Below, piece by piece: positions 25,674 to 34,867 of a stretch of DNA of 48,955 nucleotides. Positions within the stretch are counted from its first letter, which is position 1, and every line of letters begins with the position of its first letter. Origin of the DNA: Methanobacteriota archaeon (GTDB taxonomy: Archaea; Thermoplasmatota; Poseidoniia; MGIII; CG-Epi1). The stretch lies in the NCBI GenBank assembly GCA_014240255.1, contig JAAZXG010000006.1:1-48955 (forward strand). The letters run 5' to 3'. Under the pieces are notes generated by a model. The model was given only the letters and a program-made list of their open reading frames with translations, was not told where the DNA came from and ran no database searches. A program made the position numbers and the translations under genes.

Positions 25674-26798
25674 GTGTCTATTTCAATTGACAAGCAAATA
25701 ATGGGGCTCAAAAAAGATGCATTATCTTATTCAAAATTAGGGGATTTTTCTAAAGCACAGAAGACAATTAAGAAGGCTTTGGAATTAAAGCCTAATAGTA
25801 AAAACCTAGTTCATGAATTGGCTAAAATTAATTTAAAATCTAAAAATTATGAATTATCACTGGAACTTTTATTAGGATTAGAAGATAAAGTAGATAAAAA
25901 AAGTATTTTGTATAAGGATATAGGTTTAGCTCATTTTGGCCTTGGTCAATTAGAAAAAGCCATTTATTTTTCGGATAGATCATTGGAAGAAAGTCGAGGA
26001 TATATTGAAGCCTTAATACTCAAGGGCAAATCTCTCCGTGAGTTAGAAAGCTATGAAGAAGCCATCATTGTTTTTGATAAGGTTTTGTCGAAAGATGCCG
26101 ACCATAGAGATGCATTATATCAGAAGGGTAAAATCAATCATAATTTAGGTAAATATCGTGATTCTCTTGATCTTTTTGACAAAGTATTAGCTCTAAGTCC
26201 TAGAGACGCTGAAGCACTTGAGGCCAAAGGCCTTTCACATGACGAATTAAACGAATATAAAGAAGCCTCAGAAGCCATTATTAAGAGTCAGACAGTTGAA
26301 AATGAAATTATTTACAATGATAGAGGAGTAGCTCTGACACGTTTAGGATATAATCATAAGGCAATAGATAGTTATCGTAGAGCTCTTTCTTATAATCCTA
26401 AATATGCCATTTGTTGGTTTAATCTTGGTAAGGCTCTGTTTCGTGTAGGTGATCTCAAAGAAGCCTTAAAATCTTTCAAGCAATCTACTGAATTAAATCC
26501 CAAAAACCGTAGTGCTTGGAATAATAGAGGGGTAACTCTCCGTCAGCTTAATAGATTAGAAGAATCTTTAGATTGCTACGATAGAGCTATTTCACTTAAA
26601 AAAAGTTATTCTTGGGCGTGGCACAATAAAGGATATGTTTTAGAATTATTAGACCGCCCCCGAGAATCATTAGAATGTTACCAAGCGGCTTTGAAGCATA
26701 AGCCAAGTTCAAATGAACATGGTGGTGAAGAATGGGAGAGGCTCAAGAAAGATACAAATACTGCCATCAAAAGAATTAATAAAATATTAGGTGAATAG
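25674..26798 (+). CDS. TPR-repeat protein
   Basis: This 374-residue protein (GTG start) is made of about ten tetratricopeptide repeats, for example ALSYNPKYAICWFNLGKALFRVGDLKEALKSF and SLKKSYSWAWHNKGYVLELLDRPRESLECY. There is no signal peptide or other domain. TPR arrays bind peptides or other proteins; the partner is unknown. The start lies about 25 bases after TTTTTATT, a possible TATA box. It overlaps the next TPR gene by eight bases, so both are probably one operon and could work together. Confidence 0.88.
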   Translation: MSISIDKQIMGLKKDALSYSKLGDFSKAQKTIKKALELKPNSKNLVHELAKINLKSKNYELSLELLLGLEDKVDKKSILYKDIGLAHFGLGQLEKAIYFSDRSLEESRGYIEALILKGKSLRELESYEEAIIVFDKVLSKDADHRDALYQKGKINHNLGKYRDSLDLFDKVLALSPRDAEALEAKGLSHDELNEYKEASEAIIKSQTVENEIIYNDRGVALTRLGYNHKAIDSYRRALSYNPKYAICWFNLGKALFRVGDLKEALKSFKQSTELNPKNRSAWNNRGVTLRQLNRLEESLDCYDRAISLKKSYSWAWHNKGYVLELLDRPRESLECYQAALKHKPSSNEHGGEEWERLKKDTNTAIKRINKILGE

Positions 26799-28527
26799 CT
26801 TGGATCTTATTGAAATTATAGAATCTGGCGAACAGTTTTTAGAAAATGGAGATACTAGTCGGGCTCATAATAAATTTTTAGAGGCATTAAAGTTAGTCCC
26901 AAATGATCCACAAATGCATAATCGTCTTGGCATGTTTGAAATGGCTCAAGGCAATCCCGAAAAAGCTAAACTATATTATCAAGAAGCATGTAAATTAGCT
27001 CCAGAGGTCTCACGTTATCATATGAGATTAGGAGATTCTTTACAGCGTTTAAGTAGATATGAAGACGCAATACAATCATATTCTAGATCACTTGAATTGG
27101 AGCCTAAGAATGCGCCAGCTTGGAACAATAGAGGTTTTGCAAATTTCAATATCGATAGATGGAATGAGGCACTTCGTTGTTATGATGAATCTATGCGTTC
27201 AGATCCTACTTATGCCGTTGCATGGTACAATTATGGATATACTCTTCAATTATCAGGGCGTTTAAATGAGTCTAAAGATTTTTATCAAAAGGCAGTTGAT
27301 TTAGACCCAACAGATAAGATTGCTTGGAATAATTTGGCAAATGTTCATTATAATCAAGGTCAGTATGAAAGAAGTATTGAAATATATAAGAAATCATTAG
27401 AGTTAGATATGGGGTATGTCATTGCAGTTAATAATATTGGGAATGCACTAGACCATCTTCATAGATATGAAGAGTCTATACCTTATCATGAAAAGGCCAT
27501 TGAATTAGATTCAACATTTCATTATGCTTGGATGGCTAAAGGCCGTGCCTTAACTAAATTAAATAGACCTGAAGAAGGCTTGGAATTTATAGAAACATCT
27601 ATTGAATTGGATTCAGATGATCCTGATTATTATGAAGCCTTAGGACGTTGTTATATTGAGCTTGGTCTTTTAGATAAGGCCAGAATAATTTTGAATCAAG
27701 GATTGGCAATTGATGGGCAGCATGTTCCTTGTTGGATTGCATTGGGTGATGTAAATGCTAATCTTGGAAATAATATACAATCATTACAATGTTACGATGA
27801 GGCAGTCCGTGCACAAGATGTCCTTTCAAGAAATCGAATGAGAGATTTAGATTGGATTGAAAAAGGTCGGATTTTACATGAAGCTGGAGTAGTCCATGAA
27901 GGATTAAGGCAATATAATAATGCAATAAATGTGGCTTCAGCAACAAGTAGACCCTACTTTAGAATGGCCGAAGTGTTGCTCCGTGATGATAGTTATGATA
28001 GGGCTCAAGAAGTGGTAAAGAAAGGATTAGAGGTAGACCCAGATTCAATTACAGGTCAGAAATTACTCATTCAATCATTAAGCCCTTTAGAAGTTAATAC
28101 AAATATAGATGATTTAGTTTCTAAGTCACAGGGATTACAAAATCTTAAAAGTGCCTTAGGTTCTAAATTAGTCGAAATCAATCCTTCTAAAGCATTAGAA
28201 CTTTTGGATAAAACTATTTTTAAAGATATTATGAATCGGGTCGTATGTTTTAAAAATCTGAATGATAATGACGAAGCTTTAAATCTATTAAAACATGCAA
28301 TTACTCTTGAGCCTAATAATGTAAATTCGTGGGTGGCGGCAGGTTGGTCTGCCTATGATTTAGAAAAATATATAGAAGCAGATACTTTTTTCGAGTCTGC
28401 ATTAGGGTGCGATATATCTTGCCCTGATGCTTTGTTTGGTAAAGCTTCAGTTATGAAAGTATTAGGAAAAGATTATTCATATTACCAAGAAGCATTGAAT
28501 TCAATTGATCCTGAATTAGTTATTTAG
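26791..28527 (+). CDS. long TPR-repeat protein
   Basis: This 578-residue protein (GTG start) has at least fourteen tetratricopeptide repeats over its whole length, such as SLELEPKNAPAWNNRGFANFNIDRWNEALRCYDES and DLDPTDKIAWNNLANVHYNQGQYERSIEIYKKS. It lacks a signal peptide and other domains. It resembles its upstream neighbour, suggesting tandem duplication. It is likely a cytoplasmic scaffold. It ends convergently with the glycosyltransferase gene, overlapping by eight bases. Confidence 0.88.
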   Translation: MNSLDLIEIIESGEQFLENGDTSRAHNKFLEALKLVPNDPQMHNRLGMFEMAQGNPEKAKLYYQEACKLAPEVSRYHMRLGDSLQRLSRYEDAIQSYSRSLELEPKNAPAWNNRGFANFNIDRWNEALRCYDESMRSDPTYAVAWYNYGYTLQLSGRLNESKDFYQKAVDLDPTDKIAWNNLANVHYNQGQYERSIEIYKKSLELDMGYVIAVNNIGNALDHLHRYEESIPYHEKAIELDSTFHYAWMAKGRALTKLNRPEEGLEFIETSIELDSDDPDYYEALGRCYIELGLLDKARIILNQGLAIDGQHVPCWIALGDVNANLGNNIQSLQCYDEAVRAQDVLSRNRMRDLDWIEKGRILHEAGVVHEGLRQYNNAINVASATSRPYFRMAEVLLRDDSYDRAQEVVKKGLEVDPDSITGQKLLIQSLSPLEVNTNIDDLVSKSQGLQNLKSALGSKLVEINPSKALELLDKTIFKDIMNRVVCFKNLNDNDEALNLLKHAITLEPNNVNSWVAAGWSAYDLEKYIEADTFFESALGCDISCPDALFGKASVMKVLGKDYSYYQEALNSIDPELVI

Positions 28528-29641
28528 AAATCAAATTCAAGAATATAGTCTCAATATCTTTTGAAACTTTTTCCCAAGAAAATAATGTTTCGACTCTTTT
28601 TCTTCCTCTTTTACCCATTTGCTTCGCCATTTCAGGATAGTTCCATATTTTTTCCAAAGCTTCAGCTATAGCTTCAGGATCCAACGGTTCTACGATAAAG
28701 CCTTCTTCAGGAGATATTACTTCTCTGACACCAGGGATATCACTAAGAATTAAGGGTTTAGCAGTAGCCATTCCTTCTAATCCTACAATGCCAAATGCTT
28801 CTAGTCTAGATGTTGAAGGTAAAACTACAACATTTGTAGCTGCATAATAAGCTGGAAGCCAATAATCTGAAATTGGTCCGACAAAGATAACTCTGCTCTC
28901 CAAGTTCAGTTTCTTTACTAATTTTTTTAGCCAAGATAAATAAGGCCCATCACCAATAATCAAAAGCTTTCCAATCTGAGTATAGCTTATTGCTCTAATT
29001 AAGATACCAATTCCTTTATGGGGCACTAATCTTCCAACAAAGAGTGCAAGAGGTTCATCTTTTTTTGCATATTTTTCTCTAATAAAATCACCTTCATTTG
29101 TTGGGTGAAAGCGATCAATATCAACTGCATTTGGTACCACATCTACATCAATATTCCATAAGCTTCTGGAGGTAGTAGCATAACTATTTGTCGTTGAAAT
29201 TACTCTATCTGCAGCCTCTAATGGATACCTCCCGAGCATATTTTGATATAAATTTACAGCTACATTTCCAAGCAGTCCCTTTAGTTCTAAATCACAATGG
29301 TGTGTTACTACAAGAGGTTTATTGGATTCCTTTGCACCTTTGGCTGCGAATCTTTCAGTAAATGGGGGTGGTGAATGGACGTGAACAATATCGGCATGAC
29401 TTCTCCTTACAAAAGCCTGGATGGCAGTTACTAACGGAGTATTGTAAATATTAATCCACTGAGGTAATCTAGTTACTTTTATTCCATTAAGATTTTCCGT
29501 TTCAGCCATTCGACTGTATCTCGATGTAACAACTTCTACTTCATGTCCTAATTTAATTAAATTTTCAGATAGTCCAAGAACGTGTGATTCAACCCCCCCG
29601 AAATGAGGATGAAAATATGGTGTTACTTGTAGAATATGCAT
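28520..29641 (-). CDS. GT4-family glycosyltransferase
   Basis: This 373-residue GT-B enzyme has the N-terminal acceptor-side motif YFHPHFGGVESHVLGLSENL, a VHVHSPPPFTERF loop, the donor-side ALFVGRLVPHKGIGILIRA and the EAFGIVGLEGMATAKP stretch with the E-x7-E pair that contacts the nucleotide-sugar. It resembles PimA-like mannosyl/glucosyltransferases acting on lipid carriers or lipids. It shares a one-base junction with the GlmU-like gene upstream, which could supply its sugar nucleotide. Confidence 0.9.
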   Translation of the reverse strand: MHILQVTPYFHPHFGGVESHVLGLSENLIKLGHEVEVVTSRYSRMAETENLNGIKVTRLPQWINIYNTPLVTAIQAFVRRSHADIVHVHSPPPFTERFAAKGAKESNKPLVVTHHCDLELKGLLGNVAVNLYQNMLGRYPLEAADRVISTTNSYATTSRSLWNIDVDVVPNAVDIDRFHPTNEGDFIREKYAKKDEPLALFVGRLVPHKGIGILIRAISYTQIGKLLIIGDGPYLSWLKKLVKKLNLESRVIFVGPISDYWLPAYYAATNVVVLPSTSRLEAFGIVGLEGMATAKPLILSDIPGVREVISPEEGFIVEPLDPEAIAEALEKIWNYPEMAKQMGKRGRKRVETLFSWEKVSKDIETIFLNLISK

Positions 29642-30855
29642 TAAATAATAGTACTCTGAGATTCGAAAGTTCCAGAAACTGAGGCATTTGGGCCAATTTT
29701 AACATGACTTCCTAAGATAGTTCCAGCATTTATGGAAGTATTTATTCCTGTATTAACATTATCTCCGATGATAGCTCCAAGTTTTCTTCGTCCCGAATCA
29801 ATTTTTTTTCCTTGATGGATTATATTTATAGTTTCCTTATCTAATCGTAAGTTTGCAATTTTTGTTCCAGAACCAAGATTACTATATTTTCCAATTATTG
29901 AATCACCAACATAATTATGATGCGGAGCTTTTGCACCTTCCATTAATATTGAATTTTTCACTTCACTTGAGGCTCCAACTTTGTTATTTCCACAAAGAGA
30001 GGTTCCTTTTCTAAGATATGCATTTGGCCCTATAACACAATTTTCTCCAATCCAAACAGGTCCTTCAATGTAAGTTCCAGATTTGATGGTTGAATTTTTA
30101 CCTAGGTATAATTTTCCTTTTATTGTAACATTATCTTCAATAATTCCAAGTTTCTCTTCAATAATATTTTCCATATAATCTTCATTTGCTGTGATTAAGT
30201 CCCAAGGAGATCCTATGTCTTTCCAAAATCCAGTATGGTTTACGATTCGTATATTCTCAGCTATAGATTGTAATGCATCGGTAAGTTCATATTCACCTCT
30301 TACAGATTTTCCAATTCCATCTATTGCTTCAAATATTTGTTTATCAAATATATAAATTCCTGCATTTATTGTTCCTTTCCCTTTCATACCTTTTTCAACA
30401 ATGGATGCCAAATAGTTATTTTGACTTTCTACAACACCAAAGTTGGAACAATCTTCTACTTCAGTAACCATCATTGCCATTTTTTTTTCATCTTGGTTAA
30501 GATTCATTAAATTTTCAGCATTAATAACCATATCTCCATTTATACAGTAGAATCTGTCTTCAATTATACCTTTAGCTTGAGCAACGGCATGTCCAGTTCC
30601 ATTTTGTTCTTCTTGAGTAATATAACTAATATTCAATCCATATTTTTCCCCATTTTTTAATTTATCTGAAATATCTTTCATTTGATATCCTATTAAAATA
30701 TATATATTTTGGATCCCCACTTTCTTTAGTTCATATATTTGTCTTTCAATAATTGGTAATCCACCTATTGGCAAAAGAGGTTTCGGATTATTTTCAGTTA
30801 ACGGCCACATACGTGTCCCTTTTCCTGCAGCTAGTATCAATGCGTTTTCAATCAT
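29641..30855 (-). CDS. GlmU-like bifunctional sugar-1-phosphate nucleotidylyltransferase/acetyltransferase
   Basis: This 404-residue protein has an N-terminal nucleotidyltransferase domain with LILAAGKGTRMWPLTENNPKPLLPIGG and INAGIYIFDKQIF. From about residue 235 a left-handed beta-helix follows (hexapeptides such as IGENCVIGPNAYL, NYVGDSIIGKYSNLGSGT, GDNVNTGINTSINAGTILG). Archaeal relatives from Methanocaldococcus and Sulfurisphaera make UDP-GlcNAc or dTDP-glucose and acetylate GlcN-1-P. It overlaps gatE by four bases and precedes GT4, suggesting a role in surface glycan or N-glycan precursor synthesis. Confidence 0.88.
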   Translation of the reverse strand: MIENALILAAGKGTRMWPLTENNPKPLLPIGGLPIIERQIYELKKVGIQNIYILIGYQMKDISDKLKNGEKYGLNISYITQEEQNGTGHAVAQAKGIIEDRFYCINGDMVINAENLMNLNQDEKKMAMMVTEVEDCSNFGVVESQNNYLASIVEKGMKGKGTINAGIYIFDKQIFEAIDGIGKSVRGEYELTDALQSIAENIRIVNHTGFWKDIGSPWDLITANEDYMENIIEEKLGIIEDNVTIKGKLYLGKNSTIKSGTYIEGPVWIGENCVIGPNAYLRKGTSLCGNNKVGASSEVKNSILMEGAKAPHHNYVGDSIIGKYSNLGSGTKIANLRLDKETINIIHQGKKIDSGRRKLGAIIGDNVNTGINTSINAGTILGSHVKIGPNASVSGTFESQSTII

Positions 30856-32570
30856 ATTTCGTTCTTAATCCTATCTATTAAGAGGGCATTTATCTTTGCT
30901 CCATCTATTTTCCCTCTGAATTCAGACATTACTGGCCCCATTAATGGACCTATGGCCGACATCCCTCTTTCTTTAACAAATTCTTTTTTCTTCTTAATCA
31001 GGAGATCTATAAAGCGTTCAACCTCTTCTTCGATATTTTTACTTCCAAGCTGGATTTCTTGTCCTGTTGCCATTTGAATAAGAGCTTCTTCAATGCCTTC
31101 TTTAGATATTCTTTCTTTATTTACTAAATCCAATACAGTGATTATTTCATTATCTGATATAAGGGGTATGTCTTTTGAAACTATATTTGGCAAAGTATGT
31201 AATAAAATACGTGACATAATTTTAGGTTCTTTGCAATGTCCCATCAATGATTTAAAGCGTTGATCTAAATTTCGTGAAACCATCTGTTTTGATTCTTCAT
31301 CATTAAGAGGTAATAGTTTTTCTCTTTCATCTAGAGTTTTTGGAACAATGACTTGAATATCCTTTAGTTTTAGTGGAGGTATATCTGTTTCAGGATACAT
31401 TCTAGAAGCTCCTGGCATTGGTCTAATATATCTTGTTAAATTTTCAGGAGTTACTCTCCTAACTTCTTTTGGAACTCCGGTCGTTTTAACTCTTTCAATT
31501 ACTCTTTGAATTGCATCTTTTGCCATATTCTCTTCACCAAAGATTAGAATAAATGCATCCTTATCTTGACAATCTAATATTTCATGTAATTTTCCCGTTT
31601 CTTTTTCAGAAATTCCGTAGGCAGGCAATTCATCACTATGCATTAACCCCTTAACTCCCGCTTTTTTTGCATAATCAGCTAGTTCTCGGCCCATTCTTAC
31701 ATGATTTTTTTCAGATTTGTTAGTTCCTAAGATTCCTTTCCAACCCACTAATTTACATGCAATGGCAAATTTCCGATCTTTGAAATATTCAGATACAATA
31801 ATAGGTTCTGAAGTTTTTCCTTTAGATAAATTATTTAGGTTTGATTGCCGCAACATTTCATTTTCAACAACTTGAGGCATGCTTGACAAATCTTGAAATC
31901 CTTTTAGTTCAACACGCTGCCCTCCATTTATGGAAACATTAACATCTTGTCTAATTGTTCCTAATCCTCTTTTTACATGACAAGCTCTTAGAAGTCTTCC
32001 AAGAGCTTTGGCAGCTTGCTGAACTTGATTTGATTCCTTAAGCTGTGGTTTTGTCGTTACTTCCAATAGCGGTATTCCTAGTCTGTCCAAAAGATATTCA
32101 TCTTTATTTTTACCATGTCTACAAGAATCTTCTTCAAGGCAGATTTGATCTAATTCTAGAATTCCACCTTCATATTGAATTTGACCTCCCGTTGCAATTA
32201 ATGCAGTTCTTTGAAAACCACTGGTATTAGAACCATCGACAACAACTTTTCTCATAAAATGAACCTCTTCAAGAATTGTAGAGTTTACTAGTTTAGCAAA
32301 TTGGAGTGCTATATCTACGGCTTTCTTATTTGGTCCACGTGGAGGCTCTTCATCTGTATAAACTAAACAATTACATCCTCTATTAAAATAGGTAAATTCC
32401 CTTATTCCTTCAGATTTTGCAGCAATGTCTATATTTCCCATTTCACTGGAAGTTGCGTGTAATTTTCTCTTAAAAACCAAGTTATCTTCAATGTCAAATT
32501 CATCACATTTACAGAAAAGTTTTCCACAGTCAAGCTGCTGATGAACTTCTAGTCCAGCCTTCAAACTCAC
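30852..32570 (-). CDS. gatE: glutamyl-tRNA(Gln) amidotransferase subunit E
   Basis: This 572-residue protein has the GatB/E N-terminus (KAGLEVHQQLDCGKLFCKC), the conserved RKVVVDGSNTSGFQRTALIATGG and EDSCRHG segments, and RQDVNVSINGGQRVELKGFQ. The insert FAIACKLVGWKGILGTN...YAKKAGVKGLMHSDELPAYG is the AspRS-like domain that marks archaeal GatE over bacterial GatB. A YqeY-like helical tail follows. With GatD it turns Glu-tRNA(Gln) into Gln-tRNA(Gln). gatD is not in the window. Confidence 0.95.
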   Translation of the reverse strand: MSLKAGLEVHQQLDCGKLFCKCDEFDIEDNLVFKRKLHATSSEMGNIDIAAKSEGIREFTYFNRGCNCLVYTDEEPPRGPNKKAVDIALQFAKLVNSTILEEVHFMRKVVVDGSNTSGFQRTALIATGGQIQYEGGILELDQICLEEDSCRHGKNKDEYLLDRLGIPLLEVTTKPQLKESNQVQQAAKALGRLLRACHVKRGLGTIRQDVNVSINGGQRVELKGFQDLSSMPQVVENEMLRQSNLNNLSKGKTSEPIIVSEYFKDRKFAIACKLVGWKGILGTNKSEKNHVRMGRELADYAKKAGVKGLMHSDELPAYGISEKETGKLHEILDCQDKDAFILIFGEENMAKDAIQRVIERVKTTGVPKEVRRVTPENLTRYIRPMPGASRMYPETDIPPLKLKDIQVIVPKTLDEREKLLPLNDEESKQMVSRNLDQRFKSLMGHCKEPKIMSRILLHTLPNIVSKDIPLISDNEIITVLDLVNKERISKEGIEEALIQMATGQEIQLGSKNIEEEVERFIDLLIKKKKEFVKERGMSAIGPLMGPVMSEFRGKIDGAKINALLIDRIKNEI

Positions 32571-32587
32571 ATAATGGGCGCGTACTT

Positions 32588-33517
32588 CTAGTTTTTAAAA
32601 GAAGCGGTGAACATATTTTTATGTTTTTTAAGATAATATAATGCTATGATGCTTAATATTGGGCCTATAATGAGAAATCCCATTGCTAATACCGAAAAGA
32701 ATGCTCCAATTTGTGCATTCTTATAAGATTGAAGTTTGTATGTTACCCCTGCGCCCCAAATTCCAAGTAATGAAAAGAGAAAAATTAAATTAGGACACCA
32801 AGAGGATATTTTGAGATATATATTTTCTTCCAAAAAAAGATCACCACTACCTTCTTCCATTATAAAAGTAAAACGATTTATTCCTTCGATTCCTTCATCA
32901 GTATCAGGCAGTCGTAGGTTTGAGTCTTGAGGCGCTACGAAAAATTCCATTGTAGCATTCTTATGCATTGGTGCTATTATTTTAGCAAGATATTTCCCCG
33001 GCGGTACACCAAATAGACGAACAAACGTACCATCTTTTTGTGGTTCATCCCGATAAATGTTGTATGTTCCATTTTCTTTATATTCATAATTCATCTCTAT
33101 ATTATTAAATAAGATAGTAATATTTTCTAAATCTGATGTGTTATTTTTTACAACAATTTCCAGATTAATATTATTATATTCGTCATACTCAGAATCGAAA
33201 CCGATTACTAAACTCCACCCCGTTACCAGCCCCATTATTGATGACGATAGTATCAATAGTGCGATAATTTTCGCCATATTTTGGTTTGGAAGTTCCATTT
33301 CATATTTTTTATAATCAGTTGGTATTTTCACGTCTTTAATGAATCTTTTTTTTTCTTTTTTAGAAACCAAAATATTCAATTCGTTATTTTCTAATATAAT
33401 TTCTAATTTAGAATCACATGAAGGACATATTTTTTCAAAAGTTCCACTACTATATCCCATTAAAATTAATTTATTGGTATTATTACAATGAGGGCATTCG
33501 TATTTTTTTGTCGCCAT
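32588..33517 (-). CDS. zinc-ribbon membrane protein of unknown function
   Basis: This 309-residue protein has an N-terminal zinc ribbon (YECPHCNNTNK ... KICPSCDSKLE; four Cys in two CxxC pairs) and one TM helix at about residues 88-112. A mainly beta extracytoplasmic domain of about 120 residues follows (IVVKNNTSDLENITILFNN, PGKYLAKIIAP). Two more hydrophobic helices near the C-terminus are followed by a short basic tail. No family is recognised with confidence. The following gene upstream on the same strand ends one base before it, so the two are likely co-expressed. Confidence 0.65.
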   Translation of the reverse strand: MATKKYECPHCNNTNKLILMGYSSGTFEKICPSCDSKLEIILENNELNILVSKKEKKRFIKDVKIPTDYKKYEMELPNQNMAKIIALLILSSSIMGLVTGWSLVIGFDSEYDEYNNINLEIVVKNNTSDLENITILFNNIEMNYEYKENGTYNIYRDEPQKDGTFVRLFGVPPGKYLAKIIAPMHKNATMEFFVAPQDSNLRLPDTDEGIEGINRFTFIMEEGSGDLFLEENIYLKISSWCPNLIFLFSLLGIWGAGVTYKLQSYKNAQIGAFFSVLAMGFLIIGPILSIIALYYLKKHKNMFTASFKN

Positions 33518-33964
33518 TTATGCTATTTCAGGGCTATTGTTCTTGCTACTTGGCATTTCACCTTTTTTACCTATTTTTATCTGAGGTATTTCTATTTTAA
33601 ATGGCGGAGGCAAATTTAATTTTTTAGCAATATTAAGAACTTCAAAGGATCCTTGAGCTAAAACTCGATTATGTACATTTTCAGCGATATTGTCTGGTAG
33701 TTTGTGTTCCTTTTCCCATTTTAGTTCAGCTTTAGTTATTTCATCTTTATTTTCATCATGGTATGCGATTTCACAGTCTAACTGAACAATACCCAATATT
33801 CCGTATGAGACGGTATATCTCATTTCAACTGCCAAATCAGTTTTAGTTTTTTTTCTTACAGATGTGATATTTGTGTTATGATCAATTCTAACTTGCTTTT
33901 GAGGGGCCGACTTACGATGTCTTTTTGCTTCAATTCCAATTATCTGAAAACCTTTTGCTGGCAT
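33518..33964 (-). CDS. hypothetical protein, possibly SecB-like fold
   Basis: This 148-residue soluble protein begins with an IGIEAKRHRKS strand, has YTVSYGILGIVQLDCEIAYHDEN in the middle and ends with IAENVHNRVLAQGSFEVLNIAKKLNLPPPFKIEIPQI. The strand-strand-helix order and the N-x-V helix followed by LPPPF...IPQI recall SecB-like chaperone proteins, but I cannot confirm this by eye. It lies one base upstream of the zinc-ribbon membrane protein gene. Confidence 0.55.
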   Translation of the reverse strand: MPAKGFQIIGIEAKRHRKSAPQKQVRIDHNTNITSVRKKTKTDLAVEMRYTVSYGILGIVQLDCEIAYHDENKDEITKAELKWEKEHKLPDNIAENVHNRVLAQGSFEVLNIAKKLNLPPPFKIEIPQIKIGKKGEMPSSKNNSPEIA

Positions 33965-34049
33965 AATTCTCTTACGAACGCTAGTTAATGATATTTTCTA
34001 TTCAAATTAAGCGGTTATTTTTATTATCCCTTTTCTTTAGAATAGTTAA

Positions 34050-34502
34050 GTGTACAAGGTCATTGGAACGATTTTGATGATAGCAATGGTTTCTATGGCA
34101 GGCTGTCAAGAAGCCGAACCTAGTCGTACAATTGTATCTTTACAAATAGATTCAGATGGTGAGAATAATTGGATATATGTTTATACGATTCCTCGTATCA
34201 AAATGGATAATCTTACTATAACTGTGGGTGATATTTCTGAAACTCATTCATCTGTGTTTAGTCACCAAGTTCACATGTCAAATGAAGAGATAGATAATAT
34301 TACTGAAGGAACATATTTTTCATTAATTGTTTCTGCAGATCTCAAAAATACAAATTGGGAATTTATGTGTAAAATACGGATAGTTCCTTCAGAAGTTGAT
34401 GAAGACTTGTTTGTAGCAGATGTTTTAATAGAAGAGGGCGATAAAGAAGTAGAAAAGGAGTGGCAATTGCCTTATAATTTACCATTAGAATTTAAATCAT
34501 GA
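34050..34502 (+). CDS. small lipoprotein of unknown function
   Basis: This 150-residue protein (GTG start) opens with MYKVIGTILMIAMVSMAGC, a signal peptide with lipobox, so Cys19 probably carries a lipid. The rest is predicted beta-rich (TIVSLQIDSDGENNWIYVYTIPR). There is no known domain. It overlaps the next gene by four bases (ATGA), pointing to a joint role with the 2-TM protein. TTATTTTTATTATC about 25-35 bases upstream could be its TATA box. Confidence 0.68.
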   Translation: MYKVIGTILMIAMVSMAGCQEAEPSRTIVSLQIDSDGENNWIYVYTIPRIKMDNLTITVGDISETHSSVFSHQVHMSNEEIDNITEGTYFSLIVSADLKNTNWEFMCKIRIVPSEVDEDLFVADVLIEEGDKEVEKEWQLPYNLPLEFKS

Positions 34503-34843
34503 ATATATCCAAGACACCGATTGCATATCAAATAACCGTAGGCTTTGTACTACTATTTCTGATATATTTGATTTTATTTCAAGTAGGTTTGATAAGTTTT
34601 GATGTTAGTGATTTATTGATGTTTTATTCTTTTTCAGTTTATACTGTTTCTTTAGCTGCAGTATTGGGCGGAATTCTTACAGGAATGTTTATTGCAACAC
34701 GAGCTCTTTCCAATCAGGGATTTACGCCGTTTGAAGTTTCAATGCTAAAACTTAGAGATGATATACATAATCTGGAAAAAGAGGTTCACAATATTTCTAA
34801 AAGATTAGATAATGATAAAAAAAGGTCCAATGAAGACGAGTAA
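34499..34843 (+). CDS. two-TM protein with C-terminal coiled coil
   Basis: This 114-residue protein has two hydrophobic helices (about residues 10-31 and 42-70) and a charged helix (LRDDIHNLEKEVHNISKRLDNDKKRSN) likely to form a coiled coil in the cytoplasm. I do not recognise a family. It is translationally coupled to the lipoprotein upstream and lies 24 bases before the giant surface protein gene. Confidence 0.65.
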   Translation: MNISKTPIAYQITVGFVLLFLIYLILFQVGLISFDVSDLLMFYSFSVYTVSLAAVLGGILTGMFIATRALSNQGFTPFEVSMLKLRDDIHNLEKEVHNISKRLDNDKKRSNEDE

Positions 34844-34846
34844 TAG

Positions 34847-34856
34847 TTATATAAAC
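34847..34856 (+). promoter_or_regulatory. TATA box upstream of the 981-residue surface protein gene
   Basis: TTATATAAAC sits about 25 bases before the internal ATG at 34877 and 16 before the ATG at 34868. For a leaderless transcript the spacing favours 34877 as the true start. Confidence 0.55.
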
Positions 34857-34867
34857 TTTCTACTTTA

